From positions 1 through 44,580 of the forward strand of contig JAKOZT010000021.1 of the NCBI GenBank assembly GCA_029779845.1: a DNA stretch of 44,580 nt, in the 5' to 3' direction. The translations under genes and the position numbers were made by a program. Of the stretch, positions 38,111-44,580 are shown piece by piece. Position 1 is the stretch's first letter. Every line of letters starts with the position of its first letter. The notes below the pieces were generated by a model, which worked only from the letters and a program-made list of their open reading frames with translations, made no database searches and was not told the origin of the DNA. This DNA comes from Pseudomonadota bacterium (lineage in GTDB: Bacteria > Pseudomonadota > Gammaproteobacteria > Burkholderiales > Burkholderiaceae_C).

Positions 38111-39465
38111 TGAATGACCACCCCCACGCTCACGTTCGTTCGCTGCCCCCCGAGGGGGCGCGGGCCGCGCTTGGGAGCGGCCCGGCGCTCGGCCCGACCG
38201 CCAAAGACCACCGCGCCCTGCGCTTCCTCACCGCGGGCAGCGTCGACGACGGCAAGAGCACGCTGATCGGCCGGCTGCTGTACGACAGCCGCGCGATCCT
38301 CGCCGACCAGCTCGACACGCTGGAGAAGAAGGCGGCCGGCGCGCCCATCGACCTGAGCCTTCTCACCGACGGCCTGGAAGCCGAGCGCGAGCAGGGCATC
38401 ACGATCGACGTGGCCTACCGCTACTTCGCCACCCGGCAGCGCAAGTTCATCATCGCCGACGCGCCCGGCCACGAGCAGTACACGCGCAACATGGTCACCG
38501 CCGCGGCCGGCAGCGATGCGGCCGTGGTGCTGGTGGACATCACCAAGCTGGACACCGCGCGGCAGCCCGTGCCGCTGCTGCCTCAGACGCGCCGCCACGC
38601 GCTGCTGGCGCACCTGCTGCGCGTGCCCAGCATCGTGTTCGCGGTCAACAAGCTCGACGCGGTGGCCGACCCGGCGCAGGCCTACGCCGCGGTGCGCGGC
38701 GCGCTGCTCGGCTTCGCGGAAGCGGCGGGCATCCGCGTGGCCGGCATCGTGCCGGTGTCGGCGCTGCGCGGCGACAACGTCACGCAGCCGCTCGCCGCCT
38801 CGTGGTACGAGGGCCCGTCGCTGCTGCAACTGCTCGAGAGCCTGCCCACCGCGCAGGAGCGCAAGGACGGCGCGCTGCTGCTGCCGGTGCAGTACGTGGC
38901 CCGCGAGGGCGAAGGCACCGGCAACCAGCCGCGCACGCTGTGGGGGCGCATCGCGCACGGCCGCGTGAAGGCGGGCGACACGGTGCAGCTGTTCCCGAGC
39001 GGCCAGAGCGCCACCGTTGCCGAGGTGCGCCTGGCCGGCGAGGTGGTGGATGTCGTCGAAGCGGGCCAGTCGGCCGGCGTCGTGCTCGATCGCCAGCTCG
39101 ACGTCTCGCGCGGCGACTGGATCGCCACGCCCGCCGCGATCAACGCCGCGCAGCGCTTCACCGCGACGCTCGCCTGGCTGGACACCGAGCCTGCCATCGT
39201 CGGCCGCAAGTACTGGGTGCGCCACGGCAACCGCTGGGTGCAGGCGCGCATCGCCGCGATCGACCACCGCCTCGACATCCACACGCTGGAAGAGACCGAC
39301 GCGCACGAGCTGGCCACCAACGACATCGGTCATGTGACGGTGGAAGTGCAGCAGCCGCTGCCGGTGGAGAGCTACGAGATCAATCGCGTCGGCGGCGCGC
39401 TGATCGTGGTCGATCCGGCCAGCAACCGCACCAGCGGCGCGCTGCTGGTGCGCGCGGCGGCCTGA
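38110..39465 (+). CDS. cysN: Sulfate adenylyltransferase subunit 1 (GTPase)
   Basis: 451 residues. Translation GTPase fold: G1 GSVDDGKST (about 43-51), G3 DAPGHEQYTRN, G4 NKLD. The following beta-barrel domains match CysN, and no APS kinase domain is fused. It drives APS synthesis by CysD with GTP hydrolysis. The N-terminus is odd: residues about 8-30 (HVRSLPPEGARAALGSGPAL) are encoded by a hairpin-rich repeat (38130-38190) and resemble nothing in the enzyme. The start is fixed by the TGATG overlap with cysD; no later ATG precedes the G1 loop closely. Confidence 0.95.
   Translation: MNDHPHAHVRSLPPEGARAALGSGPALGPTAKDHRALRFLTAGSVDDGKSTLIGRLLYDSRAILADQLDTLEKKAAGAPIDLSLLTDGLEAEREQGITIDVAYRYFATRQRKFIIADAPGHEQYTRNMVTAAAGSDAAVVLVDITKLDTARQPVPLLPQTRRHALLAHLLRVPSIVFAVNKLDAVADPAQAYAAVRGALLGFAEAAGIRVAGIVPVSALRGDNVTQPLAASWYEGPSLLQLLESLPTAQERKDGALLLPVQYVAREGEGTGNQPRTLWGRIAHGRVKAGDTVQLFPSGQSATVAEVRLAGEVVDVVEAGQSAGVVLDRQLDVSRGDWIATPAAINAAQRFTATLAWLDTEPAIVGRKYWVRHGNRWVQARIAAIDHRLDIHTLEETDAHELATNDIGHVTVEVQQPLPVESYEINRVGGALIVVDPASNRTSGALLVRAAA
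38130..38190 (+). repeat. Hairpin-rich dispersed repeat inside the 5' end of cysN
   Basis: Two hairpins are seen: GCCCCC-CGA-GGGGGC (38145-38159) and GGGCCGC-GCTTGGGA-GCGGCCC (38162-38183). The sequence CTGCCCCCCGAGGGGGC with TTGGGAGCGGCCCGGCG is one I recall as a frequent intergenic repeat in Comamonadaceae. Confidence 0.7.
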
Positions 39466-39472
39466 GGCGCGT

Positions 39473-40243
39473 GTGGTGGGGAAGGTGATCTTCATCGGCG
39501 CCGGGCCGGGTGCGGCCGACCTGATCACCGTGCGCGGCGCGCGCGCGCTGGCGCGTGCCGACGTGGTGCTGTTCGACGCGCTCACCGACCCGGCGCTGCG
39601 CGAACTGGCGCCGAACGCGCGCTGGGTGGACGTCGGCAAGCGCGGCTTCGCCGACAGCACCGGGCAGGCCACCATCAACGCGCTGCTGGTGCGCCATGCG
39701 CGCGAGGTGCCTCTCGTCGTGCGATTGAAGGGCGGCGACCCGAGCGTGTTCGGCCGGCTCGAAGAAGAACTCGAGGCACTGGCGCACGCCGGCATCGCCG
39801 GCGAGGTGATCCCCGGCGTCACCGCGGCGCTCGCCGCCGCCGCCGACAGCCGGCTTCCGCTGACGCGCCGCGGCGGCGGCCGCAGCGTGGCGCTGACCAC
39901 CGCGATGACGCGCGAAGGCGCACTGCGCGGCGGGCGCGGCGCCGACACCGAAGTCTTCTACATGGCCGGCAGGCAGCTCGCCGCGCTGGCGCGCCGCCTG
40001 CGCGACGCGGGCTGGAACGACGACACACCCGCGAGCGTGGTCTCGCGCGCCGGCTGGCCGGATGCGCTGGCGAGCATGCACTGCATCGCCACGCTGGGCC
40101 AGGCGAGCGTGCTGCACAGCGGCCGGCCGACCGTGGTGACCGTGGGCGCCGGGGCCGCGGCCCTCGCCGCGATGTCGCGCGCAGACAGCGAATCCCCGCT
40201 TCTTGAGACCGGTCAAGCCCAGGTGGAAACCCCGAGCGCCTAA
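39473..40243 (+). CDS. cobA: Uroporphyrinogen-III C-methyltransferase (siroheme pathway)
   Basis: 256 residues from a GTG at 39473 with GAGG five bases upstream (the next GTG is an alternative). The SAM-dependent tetrapyrrole methyltransferase fold has [20 protein letters not shown], the second motif [13 protein letters not shown] and [13 protein letters not shown]. It makes precorrin-2, the precursor of the siroheme needed by CysI, which explains its place at the end of the operon. The oxidase/ferrochelatase domain of CysG is not fused and no separate gene is in the window. Confidence 0.93.
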   Translation: MVGKVIFIGAGPGAADLITVRGARALARADVVLFDALTDPALRELAPNARWVDVGKRGFADSTGQATINALLVRHAREVPLVVRLKGGDPSVFGRLEEELEALAHAGIAGEVIPGVTAALAAAADSRLPLTRRGGGRSVALTTAMTREGALRGGRGADTEVFYMAGRQLAALARRLRDAGWNDDTPASVVSRAGWPDALASMHCIATLGQASVLHSGRPTVVTVGAGAAALAAMSRADSESPLLETGQAQVETPSA

Positions 40244-40301
40244 AATCGGGGGCTATTCGGCCGCAGGCCGCGCCTCCAACATCCAAACCAGTCGCATCCC
40301 C

Positions 40302-40625
40302 ATGACCCACGTCGTCCTCGAAGCCTGCATCCGCTGCAAGTACACCGACTGCGTGGATGTGTGTCCGGTCGATTGTTTCCGCGAGGGCCAGAACTTCCTC
40401 TCCATCGACCCCGACGAATGCATCGACTGCGCGGTCTGCATTCCCGAGTGCCCGGTGAACGCCATCGTTCCCGAGGAAGACGTGCCCGGCAACCAGCAGC
40501 ACATGATCAAGCTGAACGCCGAGCTGTCCAAGAAATGGCCGAGCATCACCAAGCGCAAGGGCTCGCTGCCCGAGGCCGAGGAGTGGAAAGACCGCACCGG
40601 CAAGCTCGACCAGCTCATCAAGTGA
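40302..40625 (+). CDS. fdxA: 7Fe ferredoxin (FdxA type)
   Basis: 107 residues. Cluster ligands are in [19 protein letters not shown] (for [3Fe-4S] plus one [4Fe-4S] ligand) and [18 protein letters not shown]. The C-terminal extension ([14 protein letters not shown]) is typical of the Azotobacter FdI-like group. A small soluble electron carrier in the cytosol. It is followed after 5 bases by a ferredoxin reductase gene, and preceded by the siroheme gene with a 58-base gap. Confidence 0.95.
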   Translation: MTHVVLEACIRCKYTDCVDVCPVDCFREGQNFLSIDPDECIDCAVCIPECPVNAIVPEEDVPGNQQHMIKLNAELSKKWPSITKRKGSLPEAEEWKDRTGKLDQLIK

Positions 40626-40630
40626 ACCGC

Positions 40631-41731
40631 ATGGAACCCCAATTGAACGACGAAGTGGCGCGCACCGCCGGTGCTCACGAAGGCCCGATCGAAACCGACG
40701 CGGTGATCGTCGGCGCCGGCCCGGTGGGGCTGTTCCAGGTCTTCGAGCTCGGCCTCCTGGAGATCAAGGCGCACATCATCGACTCGCTGCCCTACCCCGG
40801 CGGCCAGTGCATCGAGCTGTACCCCGACAAGCCGATCTACGACATCCCCGCCGTGCCGGTGTGCACCGGCAAGGAGCTGACCGACAACCTGCTCAAGCAG
40901 ATCGAGCCCTTCGGCGCGACGCACCACTACGGCCAGGAAGTGACCGTGGTGCAAAAGCTCGACGACGGCCGTTTCCACGTGGAAACGAGCAAGGGCACGC
41001 GCTTCCTGAGCAAGACCATCTTCATCGCCGGCGGCGTGGGCTCGTTCCAGCCGCGCACGCTGAAGGTCGACGGGCTCGACGCCTACGACGACAAGCAGGT
41101 CTTCTACCGCGTCAAGAACCCGGCGCAGTTCGCCGGCAAGAACCTCGTGATCATCGGCGGCGGCGACTCGGCGCTCGACTGGACGCTGAACTTCGTGCAG
41201 GACGGGCCGAACAAGGCCGAGAGCGTGATCCTCGTGCACCGGCGCGACGGCTTCCGCGCCGCGCCGGCCAGCGTGGCGAAGATGAAGGAACTGTGCGAGG
41301 CCTACGAGATGCAGTTCATCGTCGGCCAGGCCACCGGCATCGAGGAGGCCGACGGCAAGCTCACCGGCGTGAAGATCACCGGCGGCGACGGCGTCACGCG
41401 CGTGGTGCCGATGGACATGCTGCTGGTGTTCTTCGGCCTTTCCCCCAAGCTCGGCCCGATCGCCGAGTGGGGGCTGAACATCGAGCGCAAGCAGATCGTC
41501 GTCGACACCGAGAAGTTCGAGACCAGCACGCCGGGCATCTTCGCGGTGGGCGACGTCAACACCTACCCGGGCAAGAAGAAGCTGATCCTGTCGGGCTTCC
41601 ACGAGGCGGCGCTGGCGGCCTTCGCGGCGGCGCCGTACATCTTCCCGGAGAAGCGCATCCATCTGCAGTACACGACCACCAGCCCGAAGCTGCACAAGGT
41701 GCTGGGGGTGGAGACGCCGAACTTCGATTGA
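40631..41731 (+). CDS. Ferredoxin-NADP reductase, thioredoxin reductase-like type
   Basis: 366 residues. FAD loop [39 protein letters not shown], the NADP loop [13 protein letters not shown] and the C-terminal FAD contact [13 protein letters not shown]. The redox CxxC of thioredoxin reductase is absent, as in Bacillus YumC-type ferredoxin-NADP reductases. It probably reduces the FdxA encoded just before it. A clear terminator follows. Confidence 0.92.
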   Translation: MEPQLNDEVARTAGAHEGPIETDAVIVGAGPVGLFQVFELGLLEIKAHIIDSLPYPGGQCIELYPDKPIYDIPAVPVCTGKELTDNLLKQIEPFGATHHYGQEVTVVQKLDDGRFHVETSKGTRFLSKTIFIAGGVGSFQPRTLKVDGLDAYDDKQVFYRVKNPAQFAGKNLVIIGGGDSALDWTLNFVQDGPNKAESVILVHRRDGFRAAPASVAKMKELCEAYEMQFIVGQATGIEEADGKLTGVKITGGDGVTRVVPMDMLLVFFGLSPKLGPIAEWGLNIERKQIVVDTEKFETSTPGIFAVGDVNTYPGKKKLILSGFHEAALAAFAAAPYIFPEKRIHLQYTTTSPKLHKVLGVETPNFD

Positions 41732-41760
41732 CGAGTTCGCCTATCGGCACGACGGATGGC

Positions 41761-41792
41761 GGGGCCCGCGATGCGGGCCCCTTTTCTTTTTT
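41761..41792 (+). terminator. Rho-independent terminator after the ferredoxin reductase gene
   Basis: GGGGCCCGC (41761-41769), loop GAT, GCGGGCCCC (41773-41781), then TTTTCTTTTTT. One of the strongest terminators in the window. Confidence 0.93.
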
Positions 41793-41796
41793 GCCT

Positions 41797-41827
41797 GATA
41801 ATTCGCTCGCGGCGCAATCGGTGCGCC
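41797..41827 (+). promoter_or_regulatory. Possible -10 box and leader hairpin before the riboswitch
   Basis: TGATAATT gives a GATAAT -10 at 41797-41802. The hairpin GGCGCA-ATCGG-TGCGCC (41811-41827) would open the transcript. No good -35 is seen because the terminator occupies its place. Confidence 0.4.
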
Positions 41828-41828
41828 G

Positions 41829-41923
41829 CATCCGCTAGGGGTGTTGGCCGCTTCGCAAGAGGCGGCCGACTGAGAGAGTCCCTTCGAACCTGATTGAGGT
41901 AATCCTCGCGCAGGGAAGCATGG
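41829..41923 (+). promoter_or_regulatory. TPP (thiamine pyrophosphate) riboswitch aptamer
   Basis: The THI-element blocks are present in order: CTAGGGGTG (41835-41843), CTGAGAGAGTCCC (about 41870-41882), GAACCTGATTGAGGTAAT and CGCAGGGAAGC. P1 can form from GCT/AGC and CAT/ATG ends, and P3a is GGCCGC-TTCGCAAGA-GGCGGCC-like. No T-rich terminator follows before the receptor start, so control of translation is more likely than of termination. The hairpin GCCGCCGC-GTTCT-GCGGCGGC (41931-41951) lies between aptamer and gene. Confidence 0.93.
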
Positions 41924-41991
41924 CCGATACGCCGCCGCGTTCTGCGGCGGCCCGGCCCGCCGACCTGCCATCGACCACGCAAGGAAGCACG

Positions 41992-44160
41992 ATGGCACAC
42001 CTTCACCGCCACGACATCACCACCCGCCCGACGCCGATCGCGTTTGCGATCGCCCTCGCCTTTTCATCCGCCCACGCGCAGCAGCAGCAGCAGCCGCAAG
42101 AGACGCAGCTCGCGCCCGTCGTCGTGCAGGGCCGCGCCGCGCCGTCCGCCAGCGTGGCCGGCTGGGGCGACATCCCGCTCGCGCTGACGCCGATCCAGGC
42201 CGGCGTGTTCGGCACCGAGCAGATCCGGGACCGCGGCGCGCAGCGCCTGTCGGACATCACCGGCAGCGACGCCGCCGTCAGCGACGCCTACAACACCGAG
42301 GGCTACTGGGACTACCTGACGGTGCGCGGTTTCGTCATCGACAACCGCTTCAACTACCGCCGCGACGGCCTGCCGATCAACGCCGAGACCTCGATCGCGC
42401 TGGATAACAAGGAGCGCATCGAAGTGCTCAAGGGCACCAGCGGCATGCAGGCCGGCACCAGCGCGCCGGGCGGTCTGGTGAACTTCGTCGTCAAGCGGCC
42501 CGCCGACGGGACGCTGCGGCGCGCCTCGCTCGAATGGCGCGAGCACGCCTCGGTGACCGGCGCGCTCGACCTGAGCCAGCGCTTCGGCGCCGACGAGGCC
42601 TTCGGCGTGCGCGTCAACGCGGCCGCGGCGCATCTCGAGCCGAAGGTGCGCAACGATCGCGGCGAGCGCTCCCTCGCCGCGATCGCCGCCGACTGGCGCC
42701 TCGACGCCGACAACCTGCTCGAAGCCGAGATCGAACACAGCCGCCGCTCGCAGCCCAGCGTGCCGGGTTTCAGCCTGCTCGGCGACCGCGTGCCGGCACC
42801 CACCGACCCGCGCATCAACCTCAACAACCAGGCCTGGGCGCAACCGGTGGTGCTGCAGGGCACGACCGCCTCGCTGCGCTGGCAGCGCAAGCTCGCGGCG
42901 GAGTGGAAGTTCGTCGCGCACGCGGCGACGCAGCGACTCGAGAGCGACGACCGCATCGCCTTTCCGTTCGGCTGCACGGACAGCGACGGCACGTACTACG
43001 CCGACCGCTACTGCCCGAACGGCAACTTCGATCTCTACGACTTCCGCAGCGACGGCGAGCGCCGCCGCACCGACGCGCTGGACCTGAGCGTCGCGGGCAA
43101 GCTGCGCACCGGCTCGATCGAGCATGCGCTGGCCGCCGGCCTCCTGAGCAGCCGCGTGAAGAACCGCTTTGGCTTGCAGACCTACGCCTACAGTGGCACC
43201 GGCAACGTCGACGGCAGCATCACCGACCTGCCCGCCAACCCGGCGCCGAACGACTTCAACACCAACCGCGACGAACACTCGACCGAGCTGAGCGTGCGCG
43301 ATGCGCTGCGCTTCGACGCGAGGAACACGCTCTGGCTCGGCCTGCGCCACACGCGGCTGCACCGGCAGAGCGAACGCAACAACGCCAACGACCCGCGCGC
43401 CACCGACTACACGCAATCGTTCACCACGCCCTTCGCCGCCTTCAGCCACGCCTGGGCGCCGGGCCAACTGGTCTATGCCAGCTGGGGGCGCGGCGTCGAG
43501 TCGGAGGTCGTGCCGAACCGGCCGCGCTATGCCAATGCCGGCCAGATCTTCGCGCTGACCAGCCGTCAGGCCGAAATCGGCCTCAAGGGCGGCGCCGGCG
43601 AGGCCGAATGGAACGCCGCGCTGTTCGACATCCGCCGTCCGCGCCTGGGCGACTTCGGCAATTGCGATGTCGATGGCTCGTGCATCCGACGGCCCGACGG
43701 CGAGCAGCACCACCGCGGCCTCGAGATCGGCGCGAGCATGCAGTGGGAGGAATGGACGCTGCGCGCCGGGGCGCAATGGCTGCGCGCGCGCGTGCAGGGC
43801 GTGGCGGACACAGCGATCGACGGCAAGCAGCCCACCAACGTGCCGGCCCGCACGCTCAAGCTGCAGGCCGAGCACCGCCTCGCCGCCCTGCCCGGCCTGA
43901 CGCTGCAAGGCGCGCTGGTGGCCGAGAGCCGCCGCCAGGCGCTGCCCGACAACAGCGCCCAGATCCCGGGCTGGGCGCGCATCGACCTGGGCGCGCGCTG
44001 GGACACCCGCTGGGCCGGCAGCGCCCTCACCTGGCGCGCCGGCGTCGACAACGTCGCCGACCGCCGCGCCTGGCGCGAATCACCCTACCAGTTCGGCCAT
44101 GCCTACCTGTTCCCGCTGGCAGCGCGGACCTTCCGGCTGTCGGTGCAGGCCGACCTGTAG
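41992..44160 (+). CDS. TonB-dependent outer membrane receptor under TPP riboswitch control
   Basis: 722 residues from the ATG at 41992, which has AAGGAAG five bases upstream and gives a proper signal peptide (PTPIAFAIALAFSSAHAQ). A Gln-rich mature start and a TonB-box-like LAPVVVQGR follow. The plug domain (about 40-160) has SDITGSDAAVSDAYNTEG, YLTVRGF and ERIEVLKGTSGMQAGTSAPGG, as in the siderophore-receptor group. A 22-strand barrel follows, and the chain ends in an aromatic-rich strand FRLSVQADL. An upstream in-frame ATG at 41920 lies in the riboswitch P1 and is not favoured. The riboswitch suggests uptake of thiamine, its phosphates or a precursor, rather than a siderophore. No thi gene follows. 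Confidence 0.92.
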   Translation: MAHLHRHDITTRPTPIAFAIALAFSSAHAQQQQQPQETQLAPVVVQGRAAPSASVAGWGDIPLALTPIQAGVFGTEQIRDRGAQRLSDITGSDAAVSDAYNTEGYWDYLTVRGFVIDNRFNYRRDGLPINAETSIALDNKERIEVLKGTSGMQAGTSAPGGLVNFVVKRPADGTLRRASLEWREHASVTGALDLSQRFGADEAFGVRVNAAAAHLEPKVRNDRGERSLAAIAADWRLDADNLLEAEIEHSRRSQPSVPGFSLLGDRVPAPTDPRINLNNQAWAQPVVLQGTTASLRWQRKLAAEWKFVAHAATQRLESDDRIAFPFGCTDSDGTYYADRYCPNGNFDLYDFRSDGERRRTDALDLSVAGKLRTGSIEHALAAGLLSSRVKNRFGLQTYAYSGTGNVDGSITDLPANPAPNDFNTNRDEHSTELSVRDALRFDARNTLWLGLRHTRLHRQSERNNANDPRATDYTQSFTTPFAAFSHAWAPGQLVYASWGRGVESEVVPNRPRYANAGQIFALTSRQAEIGLKGGAGEAEWNAALFDIRRPRLGDFGNCDVDGSCIRRPDGEQHHRGLEIGASMQWEEWTLRAGAQWLRARVQGVADTAIDGKQPTNVPARTLKLQAEHRLAALPGLTLQGALVAESRRQALPDNSAQIPGWARIDLGARWDTRWAGSALTWRAGVDNVADRRAWRESPYQFGHAYLFPLAARTFRLSVQADL

Positions 44161-44190
44161 GCAGCGCCGAGGCCGCCCCGAAATCCCGGC

Positions 44191-44196
44191 TATAAT
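44191..44196 (+). promoter_or_regulatory. -10 box of tRNA-Asn
   Basis: A perfect TATAAT lies 12 bases before the tRNA 5' end. The -35 region is GC-rich and poorly matched. Confidence 0.65.
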
Positions 44197-44208
44197 GCGA
44201 GGCTCTGT

Positions 44209-44284
44209 TCCTCGATAGCTCAGTCGGTAGAGCGCCGGACTGTTAATCCGTAGGTCCCTGGTTCGAGCCCAGGTCGGGGAGCCA
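44209..44284 (+). tRNA. tRNA-Asn (anticodon GTT)
   Basis: 76 bases including an encoded CCA. The acceptor stem TCCTCGA/TCGGGGA contains one G-T pair. The D arm is GCTCAGTCGGTAGAGC, the anticodon stem-loop CCGGA-CTGTTAA-TCCG with GTT at 44242-44244, and the T arm has GGTTCGAGCC. Confidence 0.98.
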
Positions 44285-44302
44285 AAAAACTCGAAGCGAA
44301 TC

Positions 44303-44332
44303 AAGGCCTTGCAGCGATGCAAGGCCTTTTTT
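44303..44332 (+). terminator. Rho-independent terminator of tRNA-Asn
   Basis: AAGGCCTTGCA, loop GCGA, TGCAAGGCCTT, ending in six T. It lies 18 bases after the tRNA. Confidence 0.92.
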
Positions 44333-44363
44333 CATGCTCGCGCCCAGCCGCCGTATGAGACGC

Positions 44364-44385
44364 CATATGGGACACGTCCCGTATG
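44364..44385. repeat. Imperfect palindrome at the IS66 boundary
   Basis: CATATGGGAC-AC-GTCCCGTATG, 9 of 10 arm positions paired. It crosses the inferred end of the insertion sequence at 44381. Confidence 0.4.
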
Positions 44386-44580
44386 CGTCCGTCCAACCCG
44401 TCTTGACGACGGGGCGCAGGGTCAGGTCGCCACGACCGGCCGCCAGCGATGTGGCAGCAGTTCATCGATGCGGCTTGCCGACTGCAGTGGCAAGCGCTCG
44501 AGCACGTCGCGGATGTAGGCGTAGGGATCGAGCCCGTTGATCCGTGCCGAGTGGATGAGGCTCATCACTGCTGCAGCGCG
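44381..44580 (-). mobile_element. End of an IS66-family insertion sequence
   Basis: The inferred terminal inverted repeat starts with GTATGCGTCCGTCCAACCCG at 44381, similar to the GTAAGCG-type ends of IS66 elements. The transposase C-terminus lies just inside it. The other end and any 8-bp target duplication are outside the window. Confidence 0.7.
44422..44580 (-). CDS. tnpC: IS66 family transposase (TnpC), C-terminal fragment, cut by window edge
   Basis: 52 residues plus stop, open at the right edge. The sequence contains VMSLIHSARINGLDPYAYI, RDVLERLP and SRIDELLPHRW, the characteristic end of IS66 transposases. Whether the complete gene is intact cannot be seen. Confidence 0.85.
   Translation of the reverse strand, partial: RAAAVMSLIHSARINGLDPYAYIRDVLERLPLQSASRIDELLPHRWRPVVAT

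Noticed and set aside
38130..38190. The hairpins at the cysN start as an intrinsic terminator or attenuator between cysD and cysN.
   Set aside because: No T run follows either hairpin, and the frame is open through them; a repeat insertion explains them better.
41920..41991. Start of the TonB receptor at 41920.
   Set aside because: It would put a polar 24-residue segment before the signal peptide and start within the riboswitch. The ATG at 41992 has AAGGAAG and a normal signal peptide.

Overview
The window is a GC-rich (roughly 70%) chromosomal stretch that looks betaproteobacterial, order Burkholderiales (Comamonadaceae or Sphaerotilaceae/Rubrivivax-like). The grounds are the aceE-aceF-lpd operon with single lipoyl domains on E2 and E3, the conserved run sensor kinase / FixJ-type regulator / folD / oligopeptidase A, a PHA phasin, two tandem cyanophycin synthetases, the cysI-DUF934-cysH-cysD-cysN-cobA order, and short palindromic repeats of kinds I associate with these families. 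No rRNA, prophage or CRISPR array was seen. Nearly all of it is chromosomal core or genus-level accessory DNA; only an IS66 fragment at the right edge is clearly mobile.

Layout. 1-960 (-): SAM-dependent methyltransferase cut by the left edge. 1281-7167 (-): pyruvate dehydrogenase operon aceE-aceF-lpd, ending in a clear terminator. 7337-10482 (+): PAS sensor kinase and FixJ/LuxR-type regulator, divergent from aceE. 10547-14197 (+): folD, M3 oligopeptidase, and a secreted DUF4124-glutaredoxin protein. 14187-16761 (-): MFS transporter and rmuC. 16847-19452 (+): two-subunit molybdenum hydroxylase of the isoquinoline oxidoreductase type. 19439-24195 (-): two cyanophycin synthetases. 24309-27004 (+): ABC exporter and DUF1854 protein that accompany cyanophycin genes. 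27005-31395 (-): a tightly packed five-gene operon (deacetylase family, thioesterase, nitroreductase, ion antiporter, 2-hydroxyacid dehydrogenase). 31574-32131 (+): phasin. 32320-33258 (-): patatin-like lipoprotein. 33359-40243 (+): assimilatory sulfate reduction operon. 40302-41731 (+): 7Fe ferredoxin and flavin-dependent ferredoxin reductase. About 41829-44160 (+): TPP riboswitch and TonB-dependent receptor. 44209-44284 (+): tRNA-Asn, then the end of an IS66 element.

How the genes work together. Three themes stand out. (1) Central carbon: the PDH complex faces a two-component system that may sense redox or metabolites. (2) Storage: cyanophycin synthesis with an associated transporter, and a PHA granule phasin about 7 kb away. 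The two cyanophycin synthetases have lost different parts: the 861-residue copy keeps the Mur-ligase P-loop but lacks an N-domain segment, and the 721-residue copy keeps that segment but has lost the P-loop and C-terminal lobe. (3) Sulfur: a TauE-type permease, sulfite reductase, APS reductase, ATP sulfurylase and the siroheme methyltransferase form one run with several 1-4 base overlaps. No CysJ is present, but a ferredoxin and ferredoxin reductase follow directly.

Palindromic repeats have entered coding sequence: one family forms the flexible linkers of both E2 and E3 of PDH, and another supplies part of the CysN N-terminus.
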